The translations under genes were made by a program, and so were the position numbers. The notes under the pieces are model-generated. The model had not been told where the DNA came from, ran no database searches, and saw nothing but the letters and a program-made list of their open reading frames with translations. Positions 45,858 to 55,790 of a stretch of DNA of 64,000 bases are shown one piece after another; within the stretch, counting starts at the first letter, position 1, and each line of letters begins with the position of its first letter. The DNA lies in contig NZ_CP067378.1 in the NCBI RefSeq assembly GCF_019565505.1, positions 1,736,001 to 1,800,000 on the forward strand. The letters are read 5' to 3'. The stretch is from Flavobacterium davisii. Its GTDB lineage: Bacteria > Bacteroidota > Bacteroidia > Flavobacteriales > Flavobacteriaceae.

Positions 45858-48036
45858 TTAATTTCTTCTAATAAAATGATAATCCAATTGTTTTTTCACT
45901 AAGTCAGCATTCTTCACTTTTACCCAAACTTCATCACCTAACTGCAATAAATCTTTAGTTATTTGACCAACCAAAGCATATTGCTTTTCATCAAACGTAT
46001 AATAGTCTTCTTTTATTTCACGAATGCGAATCATACCTTCACATTTGTTTTCAACAATTTCTACATAAATCCCCCATTCAGTTACTCCAGAAATAACACC
46101 TAAAAACTCTTGATCTTTGTGGTCTTGCATGTATTTCACTTGCATGTATTTGATAGAATCGCGTTCGGCATTTGAAGCACTATTTTCCATATTGGATGAA
46201 TGCACACATTTTTCTTCATAGGCTTCTTCATCGGCACTTTTAGCGCCATCCAAATACTGTTGTAGCAAACGGTGTACCATAACATCAGGATAACGACGAA
46301 TAGGCGAAGTAAAATGCGAATAATAATCGAAAGCTAATCCGTAATGTCCAATATTGTCGGTAGAATATTTGGCTTTACTCATGGTTCGGATAGCTAAAGT
46401 ATCCACCATATTTTGCTCTTTTTTCCCTACAACATTTTCTAATAAACTATTCAAGGATTTAGAAATCGTATCTTTTGATTTGAAATTTAACGAATAACCA
46501 AACTTAGAAATGACACCTTGTAAGTTCATTAACTTGTTTTCATCTGGTTCATCGTGAATACGATACACAAAAGTTTTCTTTTGTTTCCCAATGAATTCAG
46601 CCACTTTTCTGTTAGCTAACAACATGAATTCTTCAATCAGATGATTAGCATCTTTAGCTATTTTAAAATATACACCAACAGGTTCATCATTTTCATCTAA
46701 TTTGAATTTAACTTCCACTTTATCAAAAGAAATCGCACCATTATTCATACGGTTTCTTCTTAAAATTTTAGCCAATTCATCTAATTTTAAAGTAGCTTCA
46801 ACAATTTCATTTTTAACAATATACTCCTCTCCAGACAATGAAATTTCAGCTGGAATGCTATTTCCTTTGGTCTCAATGATATGTTGTGCTTCTTCATAAG
46901 CAAAACGTTGGTCAGAATAAATAACCGTACGACCAAACCATTGGTTTACCACTTGTGCTTTTGCATTGATTTCAAATACAGCTGAAAACGTATATTTTTC
47001 TTCATGCGGACGTAACGAACATGCGAAGTTACTCAAGACTTCTGGCAACATAGGTACTACACGGTCAACCAAATATACTGAAGTAGCGCGTTTGAAAGCT
47101 TCATCATCAAGGATAGTTCCTTCCTGCACATAATGCGATACATCGGCAATGTGCACGCCAATTTCATAATTTCCATTTTCTAAAACTTGGAAAGAAAGCG
47201 CATCGTCAAAATCTTTGGCATCCTTCGGGTCAATCGTGAAAGTCAATACGTTACGCATATCACGACGCTTCGCAATTTCATCGGGTTGAATGGAAGTATC
47301 CAACTTTTTAGCATAGGCTTCCACTTCTACTGGGAAATCATAAGGCAAACCATATTCTGCAAGAATGGCGTGAATTTCGGTATCATGTTCACCGAGGACG
47401 CCCCAATACTTTTACCACCGTTCCAAAAGGAGAATCGGCTTTTTTAGGCCAATCTTCAATTTTTACTAAAACAACATCACCGTTTTTAGCTTCTCCCATT
47501 TTTTCTTTTGGAATAAAAATATCGGTGTACATCTTTGGATTGGCAGTAGTTACAAATGCGAAGTTCTTTTGAACATCAATAACACCAACAAATTCCATGC
47601 GTTCACGTTCCACTACTTCAATCACTTCAGCTTCTGGACGTTTTCCACTACGACGGTTGTACACATACACTTTTACCTTATCCCCATGTAAAGCATGATT
47701 CAAATTGGCAAAAGGAATAAACACATCTTCCTCAAAATCTTCACATAACAAATAAGCCGTTTTACGGGTAGTCATATCAATAATCCCTTCATAGTAATCC
47801 TGACTCTGTGCTTTTACAATATATTTACCGGGTTCTATTTCAAGAATTTGTTTTTTAGAAGCTAAAATTTTTAAATCTTTTATAATTTCATTTCTACTTT
47901 TAGTATCATCTACATCTAAACGAGCTGCAATTTGCTTGTAATTAAACGGCTTATTAGGTTCTTTAGAAAGTATTTTCAAAATTTTTCCCGAAAAGTCTTT
48001 TACTCCTTTACTAAATCTTCTAGGCTTTTTACTCAT
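45858..48036 (-). CDS. rnr: Ribonuclease R (one frame break)
   Basis: 725 residues after removing one base at 47392-47397 (CCGAGG where CCWGG is expected), restoring Gly-Arg-Pro-Gly-Glu-His-Asp-Thr-Glu-Ile-His. The N-terminal winged-helix-like region is KPFNYKQIAARLDVDD. Then come cold-shock/OB domains (GDKVKVYVYNRRSG; FIPKEKMGEAKNGDVVLVKI), the RNB catalytic core (TIDPKDAKDFDDALS with its Asp cluster, GVHIADVSHYV, SPIRRYPDVMVHRLL), and a C-terminal S1 domain (GVISGVTEWGIYVEIVENKCEGMI). It degrades structured RNA 3' to 5'. It diverges from rpiB across an 842-bp non-coding region. Confidence 0.95.
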
Positions 48037-48878
48037 CTTTAATTTTTAAATATCGCTGAAAAGTACAAAATAGTTATAAGTTACAAGTTATAAGTTACAA
48101 GTTTTAATATAAAACTAACATTTGAAAAAAATACATCTATTTATCTTTTTCAAAAAATTAAAGTTTTTAACAATAACTAAAAAAATAAAAAAGAAGATTT
48201 TTAAAAAAATAAAATTTGATGATTATGATAGGATGTTAATAAGGCTTAAAACTTTTTAATTTATATTTTGATAATTGAGTTTTATGAAGTTATACAACGA
48301 TATTAACAGTTTATTAAATGATTAATGTATTGTTTTTTAGTTATTTGGTGTAGGTTATTAACAATTGTTTGTTTTTGTGTTTTGGTTCTTTTTTTTAAAA
48401 ACTTAGATTGTTAATTGTTGTTAATAACTATAAAAAAGCATTGGATATTTTTTCTAAAAGTTGCTAAAACTTTTCTTGCGTAATCAGAAACAATTTTCAA
48501 TTGTAAAAAAAACAATATCCTCCAAAAAAAGTTTTATTTTTCTCTTAATACTTATTAACAATTTTTATTAGACGACAAACCCTTGAAAATCAAGACTGTT
48601 TTTTGGTTTGTTAACAACCTAAAAAACGCTGTCTTTTTAAATTTATAAATCATTGAAAAATAAGATTTTACGTTATTAACTACTTTGTTAATAACTATGT
48701 AAGTATTTGATTATTAGAAGATTATTGTAATGATACAAGATATGTGTATAAAAACCTTATTTATATCAAGAATTACAAAATGTAATATAGTTACCTTTTA
48801 CTAAAATAGCTAAAGAGTAATGTATAAATAATGTATTATTATTTATTTTTGTAGTATACAAAACAACGTTTAATTATT
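48037..48878. other. Candidate replication origin: AT-rich non-coding region with repeated TTATTAACA motifs
   Basis: No gene is seen in 842 bp. The 9-mer TTATTAACA or its complement TGTTAATAA occurs exactly at 48234, 48355, 48419, 48552 and 48686, in alternating orientation. Three one-mismatch copies lie at 48300, 48609 and 48673. Three of the exact copies extend to GTTATTAACAA. This has the TTATnnACA form of DnaA boxes, although the canonical TTATCCACA is absent. The region lies between the divergent genes rnr and rpiB, where gene direction switches from mostly minus (left) to mostly plus (right). Origin function is inferred; the motifs themselves are seen directly. Confidence 0.5.
48844..48851 (+). 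promoter_or_regulatory. -7 box upstream of rpiB
   Basis: TATTTTTG, 27 bp before the rpiB ATG; no convincing TTG at -33. Confidence 0.45.
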
Positions 48879-49310
48879 ATGATTATTTCAATTGGAAACG
48901 ACCACGCAGGTCCTGATTATAAAAATGCTATTGTACAATATTTAGAAAACAACGGCCATACGGTAATCAATCATGGCACAGACGCTTTTGATAGTGTGGA
49001 TTATCCTGATTTTGGACATCCAGTTGCTTATGATGTGGAAAGTAAAAAAGCTGATTTTGGTATTGTAATTTGTGGAAGTGGTAACGGAATTGCTATGACG
49101 GCTAATAAACACCAAGATATTCGTTGTGCTTTATGTTGGACTGTAGAAATTGCAGAATTGGCGCGTCAACATAACGATGCGAATGTGATTAGTATTCCAG
49201 CACGTTACACTTCAATTCCTCAAGCAGTTGCTATGGTGGAAGCTTTTTTAGATACACCATTTGAAGGAGGAAGACACGCTAATAGAGTAAAGAAGATAGC
49301 TTGTAAGTAA
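48879..49310 (+). CDS. rpiB: Ribose-5-phosphate isomerase B
   Basis: 143 residues, intact frame. The RpiB/LacAB opening IGNDHAGPDYKNAIV is followed by the active-site Cys block GIVICGSGNGIAMTANKH and by CALCWTVEIAELARQHNDAN and the ending GGRHANRVKKI. It interconverts ribose-5-phosphate and ribulose-5-phosphate in the pentose phosphate pathway. It is the first plus-strand gene to the right of the putative origin and is followed by its own terminator. Confidence 0.95.
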   Translation: MIISIGNDHAGPDYKNAIVQYLENNGHTVINHGTDAFDSVDYPDFGHPVAYDVESKKADFGIVICGSGNGIAMTANKHQDIRCALCWTVEIAELARQHNDANVISIPARYTSIPQAVAMVEAFLDTPFEGGRHANRVKKIACK

Positions 49311-49334
49311 TTTTTTAATAATAATTCTTTTAAT

Positions 49335-49368
49335 GTCATTTCTTCTAAATGGAGAAGTGACTTTTTTT
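49335..49368 (+). terminator. rpiB terminator
   Basis: GTCATTTCTTC / GAGAAGTGAC stem with T7 after it. Confidence 0.75.
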
Positions 49369-49387
49369 GTCAATAAAATTGTAATTT

Positions 49388-50302
49388 ATGTCGAACTCCC
49401 ACCGTGATGTCCACATTCATAAACACGAAGTAAAAGGTAAGAATTTAGTTTTTTCTATTTTCTTAAATATGTTAATTACTATTGCTCAAGCAATTGGAGG
49501 CTTGTTATCAGGAAGTTTAGCATTAATATCAGATGCGTTGCATAATTTTTCGGATGTATTGTCACTTGTTTTTAGTTTGGTGGCGCATAAATTATCCAGA
49601 AGAAAAGCATCGATAGACCAAACTTTTGGTTACAAACGTGCCGAGCTAATTTCGGCTTTTGTCAATGCGATGACTTTGTTAATTGTTGCCGTTATCTTAG
49701 GCTTTGAAGCTATCAAACGATTTTTTCATCCTGAGCCCATTCAATCTAATTTGGTAATTTGGTTAGCACTTTTAGGTATTGTTGCGAATGGACTTTCGGT
49801 ACTTTTATTACAAAAAGATGCAGAACATAATTTGAATATGAAATCGGCTTATCTGCATTTGTTGACCGATATGATGGCGTCGGTTGCGGTTTTGGTTGGT
49901 GGCTTACTGATGAAATTCTATGGATGGTTTTGGGTAGATAGTGTAATGACTTTGTTAATATCTATCTATTTGATTTATGTGGGTATCGATTTATTAAAAT
50001 CTTCTACTAAAATGTTGATGCTCTTTACACCAGAAGAAATAGATATTAAAACAATAGTAAGAGAAGTACATAAAATTCCGTGTGTAGGTAAGTTACATCA
50101 TATACATGTATGGTATTTGAATGAAGAAGAATTGCATTTAGAAGCTCATTTAGATTGTGCAGAAGATATTAGAATGAGTGAATTTAACGATTTACTTCAC
50201 CAAATAGAAAGTGTACTTTTTCAAAAATTTGGGATAAATCACATTAATATCCAACCCGAATATAAAAAAGAAGACCCTAAGGAGTTTATTGTACAAGATT
50301 AA
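49388..50302 (+). CDS. Cation diffusion facilitator (CDF) metal-efflux transporter
   Basis: 304 residues, intact frame. A short His-rich N-terminus (NSHRDVHIHKHEVKG) precedes six predicted membrane helices. Helix 2 carries the ALISDALHNFSDVLSLVFS metal site, and helix 5 the AYLHLLTDMMASVAVLVGG site (HxxxD). The cytosolic C-terminal domain includes HHIHVWYLNEEELHLEAHLD. This layout is typical of the CzcD/ZnT-like Zn/Co/Cd branch, where metal is exported against protons. Exact metal is not decided by the sequence. Confidence 0.92.
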   Translation: MSNSHRDVHIHKHEVKGKNLVFSIFLNMLITIAQAIGGLLSGSLALISDALHNFSDVLSLVFSLVAHKLSRRKASIDQTFGYKRAELISAFVNAMTLLIVAVILGFEAIKRFFHPEPIQSNLVIWLALLGIVANGLSVLLLQKDAEHNLNMKSAYLHLLTDMMASVAVLVGGLLMKFYGWFWVDSVMTLLISIYLIYVGIDLLKSSTKMLMLFTPEEIDIKTIVREVHKIPCVGKLHHIHVWYLNEEELHLEAHLDCAEDIRMSEFNDLLHQIESVLFQKFGINHINIQPEYKKEDPKEFIVQD

Positions 50303-50377
50303 TTAGATATTGTATTACTACCATATAATTTATTTGTTATGAGTATATTGATTGGTTAGAAGAAATGTTATTTTAAT

Positions 50378-50407
50378 ATTTTTTATTATGCGTGCATAAT
50401 AAAAAAT
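50378..50407. terminator. Perfect palindromic hairpin between the CDF gene and pyc
   Basis: 14-bp arms, ATTTTTTATTATGC / GCATAATAAAAAAT, separated by GT. It is AT-rich with terminal A/T tracts, so it could work as a weak terminator or as an operator ahead of pyc. Confidence 0.5.
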
Positions 50408-50443
50408 TATATATTTACGTTTTAACTACAACAATATAACAAA

Positions 50444-53400
50444 ATGAAAATTACAACTATTACGAAGCTACTAGTAGCTAATCGTGGAGAAATTGCTATT
50501 CGTGTATTTAGAGCAGCAACCGAATTAAAAATTAGCACCGTAGCCGTTTATACTTTTGAAGACCGTTATTCATTACACCGCTACAAAGCCGACCAAAGTT
50601 TTCAAATAGGCGACGAATCAGAGCCTTTAAAACCTTACTTAGACATTGAAGAAATTATCAAAGTTGCCAAAGAAAATCAAGTAGATGCAATACATCCCGG
50701 TTATGGCTTTTTATCTGAAAATGTAGATTTTGCTAGACGTTGTCAAGAAGAAGGAATCATTTTTGTAGGGCCAAGGGTAGAAGCAATGCTGCAATTAGGT
50801 GATAAGGTAGCGGCAAAAAAAGTTGCGAGAGAAATAGGAGTACCTTTAATTCAGGATTCTAAAAAAGATTTAGTAACTATTGAAGATGCATTACACGAAG
50901 CACAAGCTATAGGTTATCCAGTAATGCTAAAAGCGGCTGCAGGTGGTGGTGGAAGAGGAATGCGTGTGGTTCACGATGCAGAGAAAATGCAAATGGCATT
51001 TGTTAATGCTAAAAGTGAAGCAAAAAAAGCTTTTGGCGATGATACGATGTTTATTGAAAAATTTGTTGAAAACCCTAAACATATCGAAGTTCAAATTTTA
51101 GGTGACAATTATGGAAATATAGTGCATTTGTATGAAAGGGATTGTTCCGTACAAAGACGATTTCAAAAAGTTATAGAAGTTGCCCCTTCTATTTTAAAAC
51201 CTGAAACAAAAGAGAAATTATTTGATTATGCTACTAGAATTGCTAAACACGTAAATTACAGCAATGCAGGGACTGTTGAGTTTTTGGTTGATAAAGAAGA
51301 AAATATTTATTTTATTGAAGTTAACCCTAGAATTCAAGTAGAACATACTATTACAGAAGAAATTACAGGTATAGATATAGTACGTTCTCAAATTATTATA
51401 GCGGCTGGACACCCTTTAACCCATAGTCAAATTTTTATCCACAAACAAGAAGATATAAAATGTAATGGTTGGGCAATACAATGCCGAATTACTACCGAAG
51501 ATCCAGAAAATGATTTTAAACCAGATTACGGAACTATTATTGCTTATCGTAATGCAGGAGGATATGGAATTCGTTTAGATGAAGGAAGTTGTTATCCCGG
51601 AGTAAAAGTTTCGCCTTTTTTCGATTCAATGTTAGTCAAAGTATCTTCAAGTGGAAGAACTTTAAAAGGCGCTTCAGATAGATTACGTCGTACTTTAGAA
51701 GAGTTTAGAATAAGGGGTGTAAAAACAAATATTCCGTTTCTTATAAATGTAATGTCTAATGAAACGTTTAGAAACGGAGAAACTACGGTAAACTTTATTC
51801 AGGATAATCCTAGTTTATTGATTCCCTAGATACGGTTATTCAAAAGATAGAGGAACAAAGCTTTTAAAATATTTAGCAGAATTAAGAGTAAATGGCCACC
51901 CTGATGTGAAATATGTTGATAAAACGAAAGTTTTTAGAAAACCCATTGTACCAAAAGTTGATTCTGTTGAATATCCTAAAGGAACCAAAGATATATTAAC
52001 AGAATTAGGGAGAGATAAATTCATTGAATTTATCAAAAACGAAAAGCAAATATTTTATACTGATACTACATTGCGTGATGCGCATCAATCTTTATTAGCC
52101 ACGCGTTTGCGTAATAATGATATTATGAAAGTTGCGGAAGGTATAGGTAAAAATTTCCCTGAATTGTTTTCGCTTGAAGTTTGGGGAGGAGCTACCTTTG
52201 ATGTTACGATGCGTTTTCTTCACGAAGATCCTTGGGAACGTTTACGTATGATTCGCAAAGCAGTGCCAAATGTTTTACTCCAAATGCTTTTTAGAGGAAG
52301 TAATGCCGTAGGTTATGCTGCTTACCCTGATAATGTAATTGAGCAATTTATTATAAAAAGTGCCGAAAATGGAATTGACGTATTCCGAATTTTCGATTCA
52401 TTAAACTGGATTGAAGGCATGACTCATAGTATAAAAGTGGTTCGTGAAAAAACGAATGCACTTGCAGAAGCTTGTATTTGTTATACAGGTGATATTTTAA
52501 ATCCAAAACGATCTAAATTTAATCTGCAATATTATGTTGATCTTGCTATTGCTTTAGAAAAAGCAGGTGCACATATGTTGGCTATTAAAGATATGGCAGG
52601 TTTATTAAAGCCTTATGCGGCTGAGGTTTTGATAAAGGAATTAAAGAAACATATTTCCATTCCTATTCATTTACATACGCACGACACCTCTTCTATACAA
52701 TCAACAACGTACTTAAAAGCTATTGAAGCAGGAGTCGATGTGGTTGATGTGGCATTAGCTTCTATGAGCGGACTAACTTCGCAACCTAACTTTAATTCGA
52801 TAGTAGCTATGCTTCAAGGAACGGAACGAGAATGTCCTATCGATTTAAAAAAATTAAATGAGTATTCTAATTATTTTGAAGTGGTTAGAGAATATTATTA
52901 TCCTTTTGAAAGCGAGTTAAAGGCGGGTACTGCTGAGGTTTATGATCACGAAATTCTGGCGGACAGTATTCTAATTTATTACCTCAAGCGCGTGGTTTAG
53001 GATTAGAAGAAAAATTCGAAACTATAAAAAATAATTATGTGGTCGTAAATGAATTATTTGGCGATATTGTAAAAGTAACCCCTTCTTCTAAAGTAGTAGG
53101 TGATATGGCTTTGTTTATGACATCTAATAATTTAACAGCAAAAGATGTTATGGAAAAAGGAGAAACCTTAGCTTTTCCTGAATCTGTAAAGCAATTATTT
53201 AGGGGAGAATTAGGTCAACCGTTTGGTGGTTTTCCTAAAGAACTTCAGAAATTGATTTTAAAAAATGAAGTGCCATTTACTAATAAACCAAATGCGCATT
53301 TGCAACCAATTGATTTTGAAATAGAATTAAAAAAACTTAGAGAAAAATTTGACGATACACTTACAACCGAAGATTTATTGTCATATATAATGTTCCCTAA

Positions 53401-53887
53401 AGTTTTTGAAGATTTTTATAAATTCCGACAATATTTTGGTTTGGTAGAAACATTACCTACACCACAATTTTATTATCCGCTTCAATCTAATGAAGAAGTT
53501 TTAGTAAATTTAGACTTAGGAAAAAATCTTCTAATTAAGTTCAGTTATATGGGTGAACCTAATGAAGAAGGTTTTAGAGAAGTGTTCTTTAAAATTAATG
53601 GGCAAACTAGAAATATACTTGTAAAAGATAATGCAATACAATCAACTAAAGTTTCAAATGTAAAAATAGCTGGAAGCCATGATATTGGAGCACCTTTACA
53701 AGGCAAACTAGTAAAAATTTTAGTTAGCGAAAATGAAGAAGTCCAAAAAGATACACCGTTATTTATTATTGAAGCAATGAAAATGGAAACCACAATTTGT
53801 GCTCCACAAAAAGGAATAGTCCAAAAAGTTATACTGAAAGAAAATTCTATGGTAGAGCAAGATGATTGTGTACTTCAAATGAAGTAA
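50444..53887 (+). CDS. pyc: Pyruvate carboxylase (two frame breaks)
   Basis: Single-chain enzyme of about 1,147 residues. Biotin carboxylase domain at residues 1-460: LVANRGEIAIRVFRAA, AIHPGYGFLSENVDFARRCQ, KAAAGGGGRGMR, FIEVNPRIQVEHTITEEITG. Carboxyltransferase: FYTDTTLRDAHQSLLATRLR, WGGATFDVTMRFLHEDPW, LHTHDTSSIQSTTY. Biotinyl domain at the end: IEAMKMET with its lysine. Frames break at 51825-51828 (one extra C before Pro-Arg-Tyr-Gly) and at 52956-52959 (CTGG for CCTGG inside His-Glu-Ile-Pro-Gly-Gly-Gln-Tyr). It makes oxaloacetate from pyruvate, bicarbonate and ATP, feeding the TCA cycle and gluconeogenesis. Confidence 0.96.
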
Positions 53888-53895
53888 TTTTTTTC

Positions 53896-53925
53896 AAGGG
53901 CTATTTTTATTTGAATAGCCCTTTT
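53896..53925 (+). terminator. Terminator between convergent pyc and TRIC genes
   Basis: AAGGGCTATT / AATAGCCCTT stem with T tracts on both sides, so it can serve both strands. Confidence 0.8.
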
Positions 53926-53926
53926 A

Positions 53927-54529
53927 TTAAATTATCGGCAATTGTAATTTTCTTCTAATCGCATAAATACGAATCGAAGCGGTAATTAGGACACTTAAAA
54001 TCATATTGGTTTCTGATTGAATTTTATAATTTACCATAATTAAATAAAAACCGCCTCCAATAATACATGCGGTAGCATATAATTGACCGAGTTTTAACAA
54101 GGCAGGAACTTTATTACATAATACATCACTTAACAAACCACCAAAAGTTGCCGTAATAATTCCCATAATTAAAGCATAACCATCAGAAATGCCATTTCGT
54201 AAAGTTACTTGTATTCCGACTACCGTGAATAGTCCAATACCAAAAGCATCTATCCAAAAGATTAATTTTTTGATAAGACTTGAATTCAATTTGAAGAAAA
54301 AAGTGATAATTGTTGACCCCAATACAATGAAAATTGCTACGTTATCGTGTACCCAATTAACAGGTCGTACGCCAATTAGCAAATCGCGTAGTGTACCACC
54401 ACCATACGCCATACAAAAAGCAAGTACTGATGCTCCAAAAATATCAAAACGTTTGGTTCTTGCTTTTAAAACACCTGTAACAGCAAATACAAAAACGCCT
54501 GTGTAACTAAAAATTTGTAGGGTATCCAT
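53927..54529 (-). CDS. TRIC-family (UPF0126) cation channel
   Basis: About 200 residues with six to seven hydrophobic helices and the duplicated UPF0126 pattern: FAVTGVLKARTKRFDIFGAS, AYGGGTLRDLLIG in the first half, and GIITATFGGLLSDVLCNKVP in the second. The GGGTLRD and GGLLSD loops are the conserved pore elements. I prefer the ATG at 54529 (MDTLQIFSYTGVF); an in-frame ATG five codons earlier (54544) is possible. Prokaryotic TRICs conduct K+ or Na+. Confidence 0.85.
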   Translation of the reverse strand: MDTLQIFSYTGVFVFAVTGVLKARTKRFDIFGASVLAFCMAYGGGTLRDLLIGVRPVNWVHDNVAIFIVLGSTIITFFFKLNSSLIKKLIFWIDAFGIGLFTVVGIQVTLRNGISDGYALIMGIITATFGGLLSDVLCNKVPALLKLGQLYATACIIGGGFYLIMVNYKIQSETNMILSVLITASIRIYAIRRKLQLPII

Positions 54530-54620
54530 AACTTTTTTCTGCAAAGATATAGACGAATTCTGTAATAAATAATAGTATATTTACTTATAACAATGTAGAA
54601 AAAAATGTTATATTTTAATT

Positions 54621-55670
54621 ATGTCTTCTGATAAACCTTTATTTAAAAAACAGTATTACCCCATCAATGAGGAATTGTATACTTATTTAGAAAAATACCG
54701 TCGTTTGACTAAAACGAATGTGTTTTACGACGACTTGCTCCGCTTTCAAGGTTCGATTGTGGTATATGATGCCAAAGGAAATGATTCTCTTTGGGTTCGT
54801 GTGTATTATAACGAACATGAAAAGGCTGAAATGGATTATAATTTAAAGAAGATTTATACTTTATTGCATGCTGATGGTGATGAGAGTAAGATTCAGTTTT
54901 TGAATGTTGACCATATAGATTTCTGTACTTTCGGGAATTCAAAGCCTTTCCGTGTTAAAGTTCGTAACATTCTTAACGATAATTACACCCATTTTTATGT
55001 CAAAAAAGCCGACGCTTCGCGTATCTTCGGTTTAGAACTAGAAGATATATTATCGCCTAATCGCATCAATTATTTGGTTTTTAAAGACACACTTATTGAA
55101 GAGCATATTGTTGGTATTCCGGGTGATATGTTTTTGCAACATCATCTTAAAAATTGTACGGAATCCGAAAAAGCACAGATAGCCAAAGAGTTTGTAAAAT
55201 TCAATGAACGTTGTATGATAGGGTTGTTGGGTGATATGCGTTCGTATAATTTTGTGGTGATTCCTATTTATGATTACGACCATTTGGTTTTTAAAATTCG
55301 CGCTATCGATTTTGACCAACAATGTTATGAAGGCGATTTCAAATTGTATAAACCCCATTTATTCAAAGAGAATTTTTTATTCAGTCAATTGGTAAGTGAT
55401 AAATTAGAAGCGAATTCAATAGAACAATATCAAAATGAAGAACGCTCGGTTATGGTTAAAAGAATGGTTGGTTCAGAAGAGCGTTTAAACGATTTATTGA
55501 AAGCCATGCAATCAATGGAGTTGTCATCAAATGAAAAACTTCAGCAACTTAAACAAGAAATTTACCAATTTACCCGTGACGTAAATTTCAAAAAAGCCCA
55601 TTCCATGGGTGATGTTATCGCTTCAGCACTACATTTTATGAAGCGAAATTACCGTAATAAGACTTCGTGA
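54621..55670 (+). CDS. Conserved protein with kinase-like (HipA/aminoglycoside-kinase-type) catalytic residues, function unknown
   Basis: 349 residues, intact frame. I do not recognise a named family. Two short segments recall the catalytic and metal-binding loops of protein-kinase-like folds: LLGDMRSYNFVV (Asp, four residues, Asn) and, 20 residues later, IRAIDFDQQC (DFD). A basic-acidic first half (TLLHADGDESKIQFLNVDHI) would hold the ATP lobe. The C-terminal third is a coiled coil (LNDLLKAMQSMELSSNEKLQ) ending in MKRNYRNKTS. There is no signal peptide or membrane helix. The kinase reading is an inference. Confidence 0.6.
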   Translation: MSSDKPLFKKQYYPINEELYTYLEKYRRLTKTNVFYDDLLRFQGSIVVYDAKGNDSLWVRVYYNEHEKAEMDYNLKKIYTLLHADGDESKIQFLNVDHIDFCTFGNSKPFRVKVRNILNDNYTHFYVKKADASRIFGLELEDILSPNRINYLVFKDTLIEEHIVGIPGDMFLQHHLKNCTESEKAQIAKEFVKFNERCMIGLLGDMRSYNFVVIPIYDYDHLVFKIRAIDFDQQCYEGDFKLYKPHLFKENFLFSQLVSDKLEANSIEQYQNEERSVMVKRMVGSEERLNDLLKAMQSMELSSNEKLQQLKQEIYQFTRDVNFKKAHSMGDVIASALHFMKRNYRNKTS

Positions 55671-55747
55671 TTGACTGAATTTATATAAATTGCGTCAGTT
55701 TATTGACTGAATTTATATAAATTGCGTCAGTTTATTGACTGAATTTA
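55671..55747. repeat. 32-bp direct repeats, two and a half copies, each with an operator-like palindrome
   Basis: Copies start at 55671, 55703 and 55735 (the last only 13 bp). Each full unit holds AATTTATATAAATT, a perfect palindrome, flanked by TGAC and GTCA arms. The third copy supplies the TTG of the promoter of the next gene. Confidence 0.85.
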
Positions 55748-55766
55748 CATTTTTTTAGTACCTTTG
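55735..55766 (+). promoter_or_regulatory. Promoter of the DUF4143 ATPase gene
   Basis: TTG at 55735, 21-nt spacer, TACCTTTG at 55759-55766: a full Bacteroidota consensus match, 24 bp before the ATG. The direct repeats reach into its -33 element. Confidence 0.65.
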
Positions 55767-55790
55767 TGTTGTAGTATAGAATAAAAAGCT

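Noticed and set aside
48061..48110. TTATAAGTTACAAG direct repeats as DnaA boxes
   Set aside because: They are short tandem copies near the rnr start and do not fit TTATnnACA; they are probably a simple repeat.
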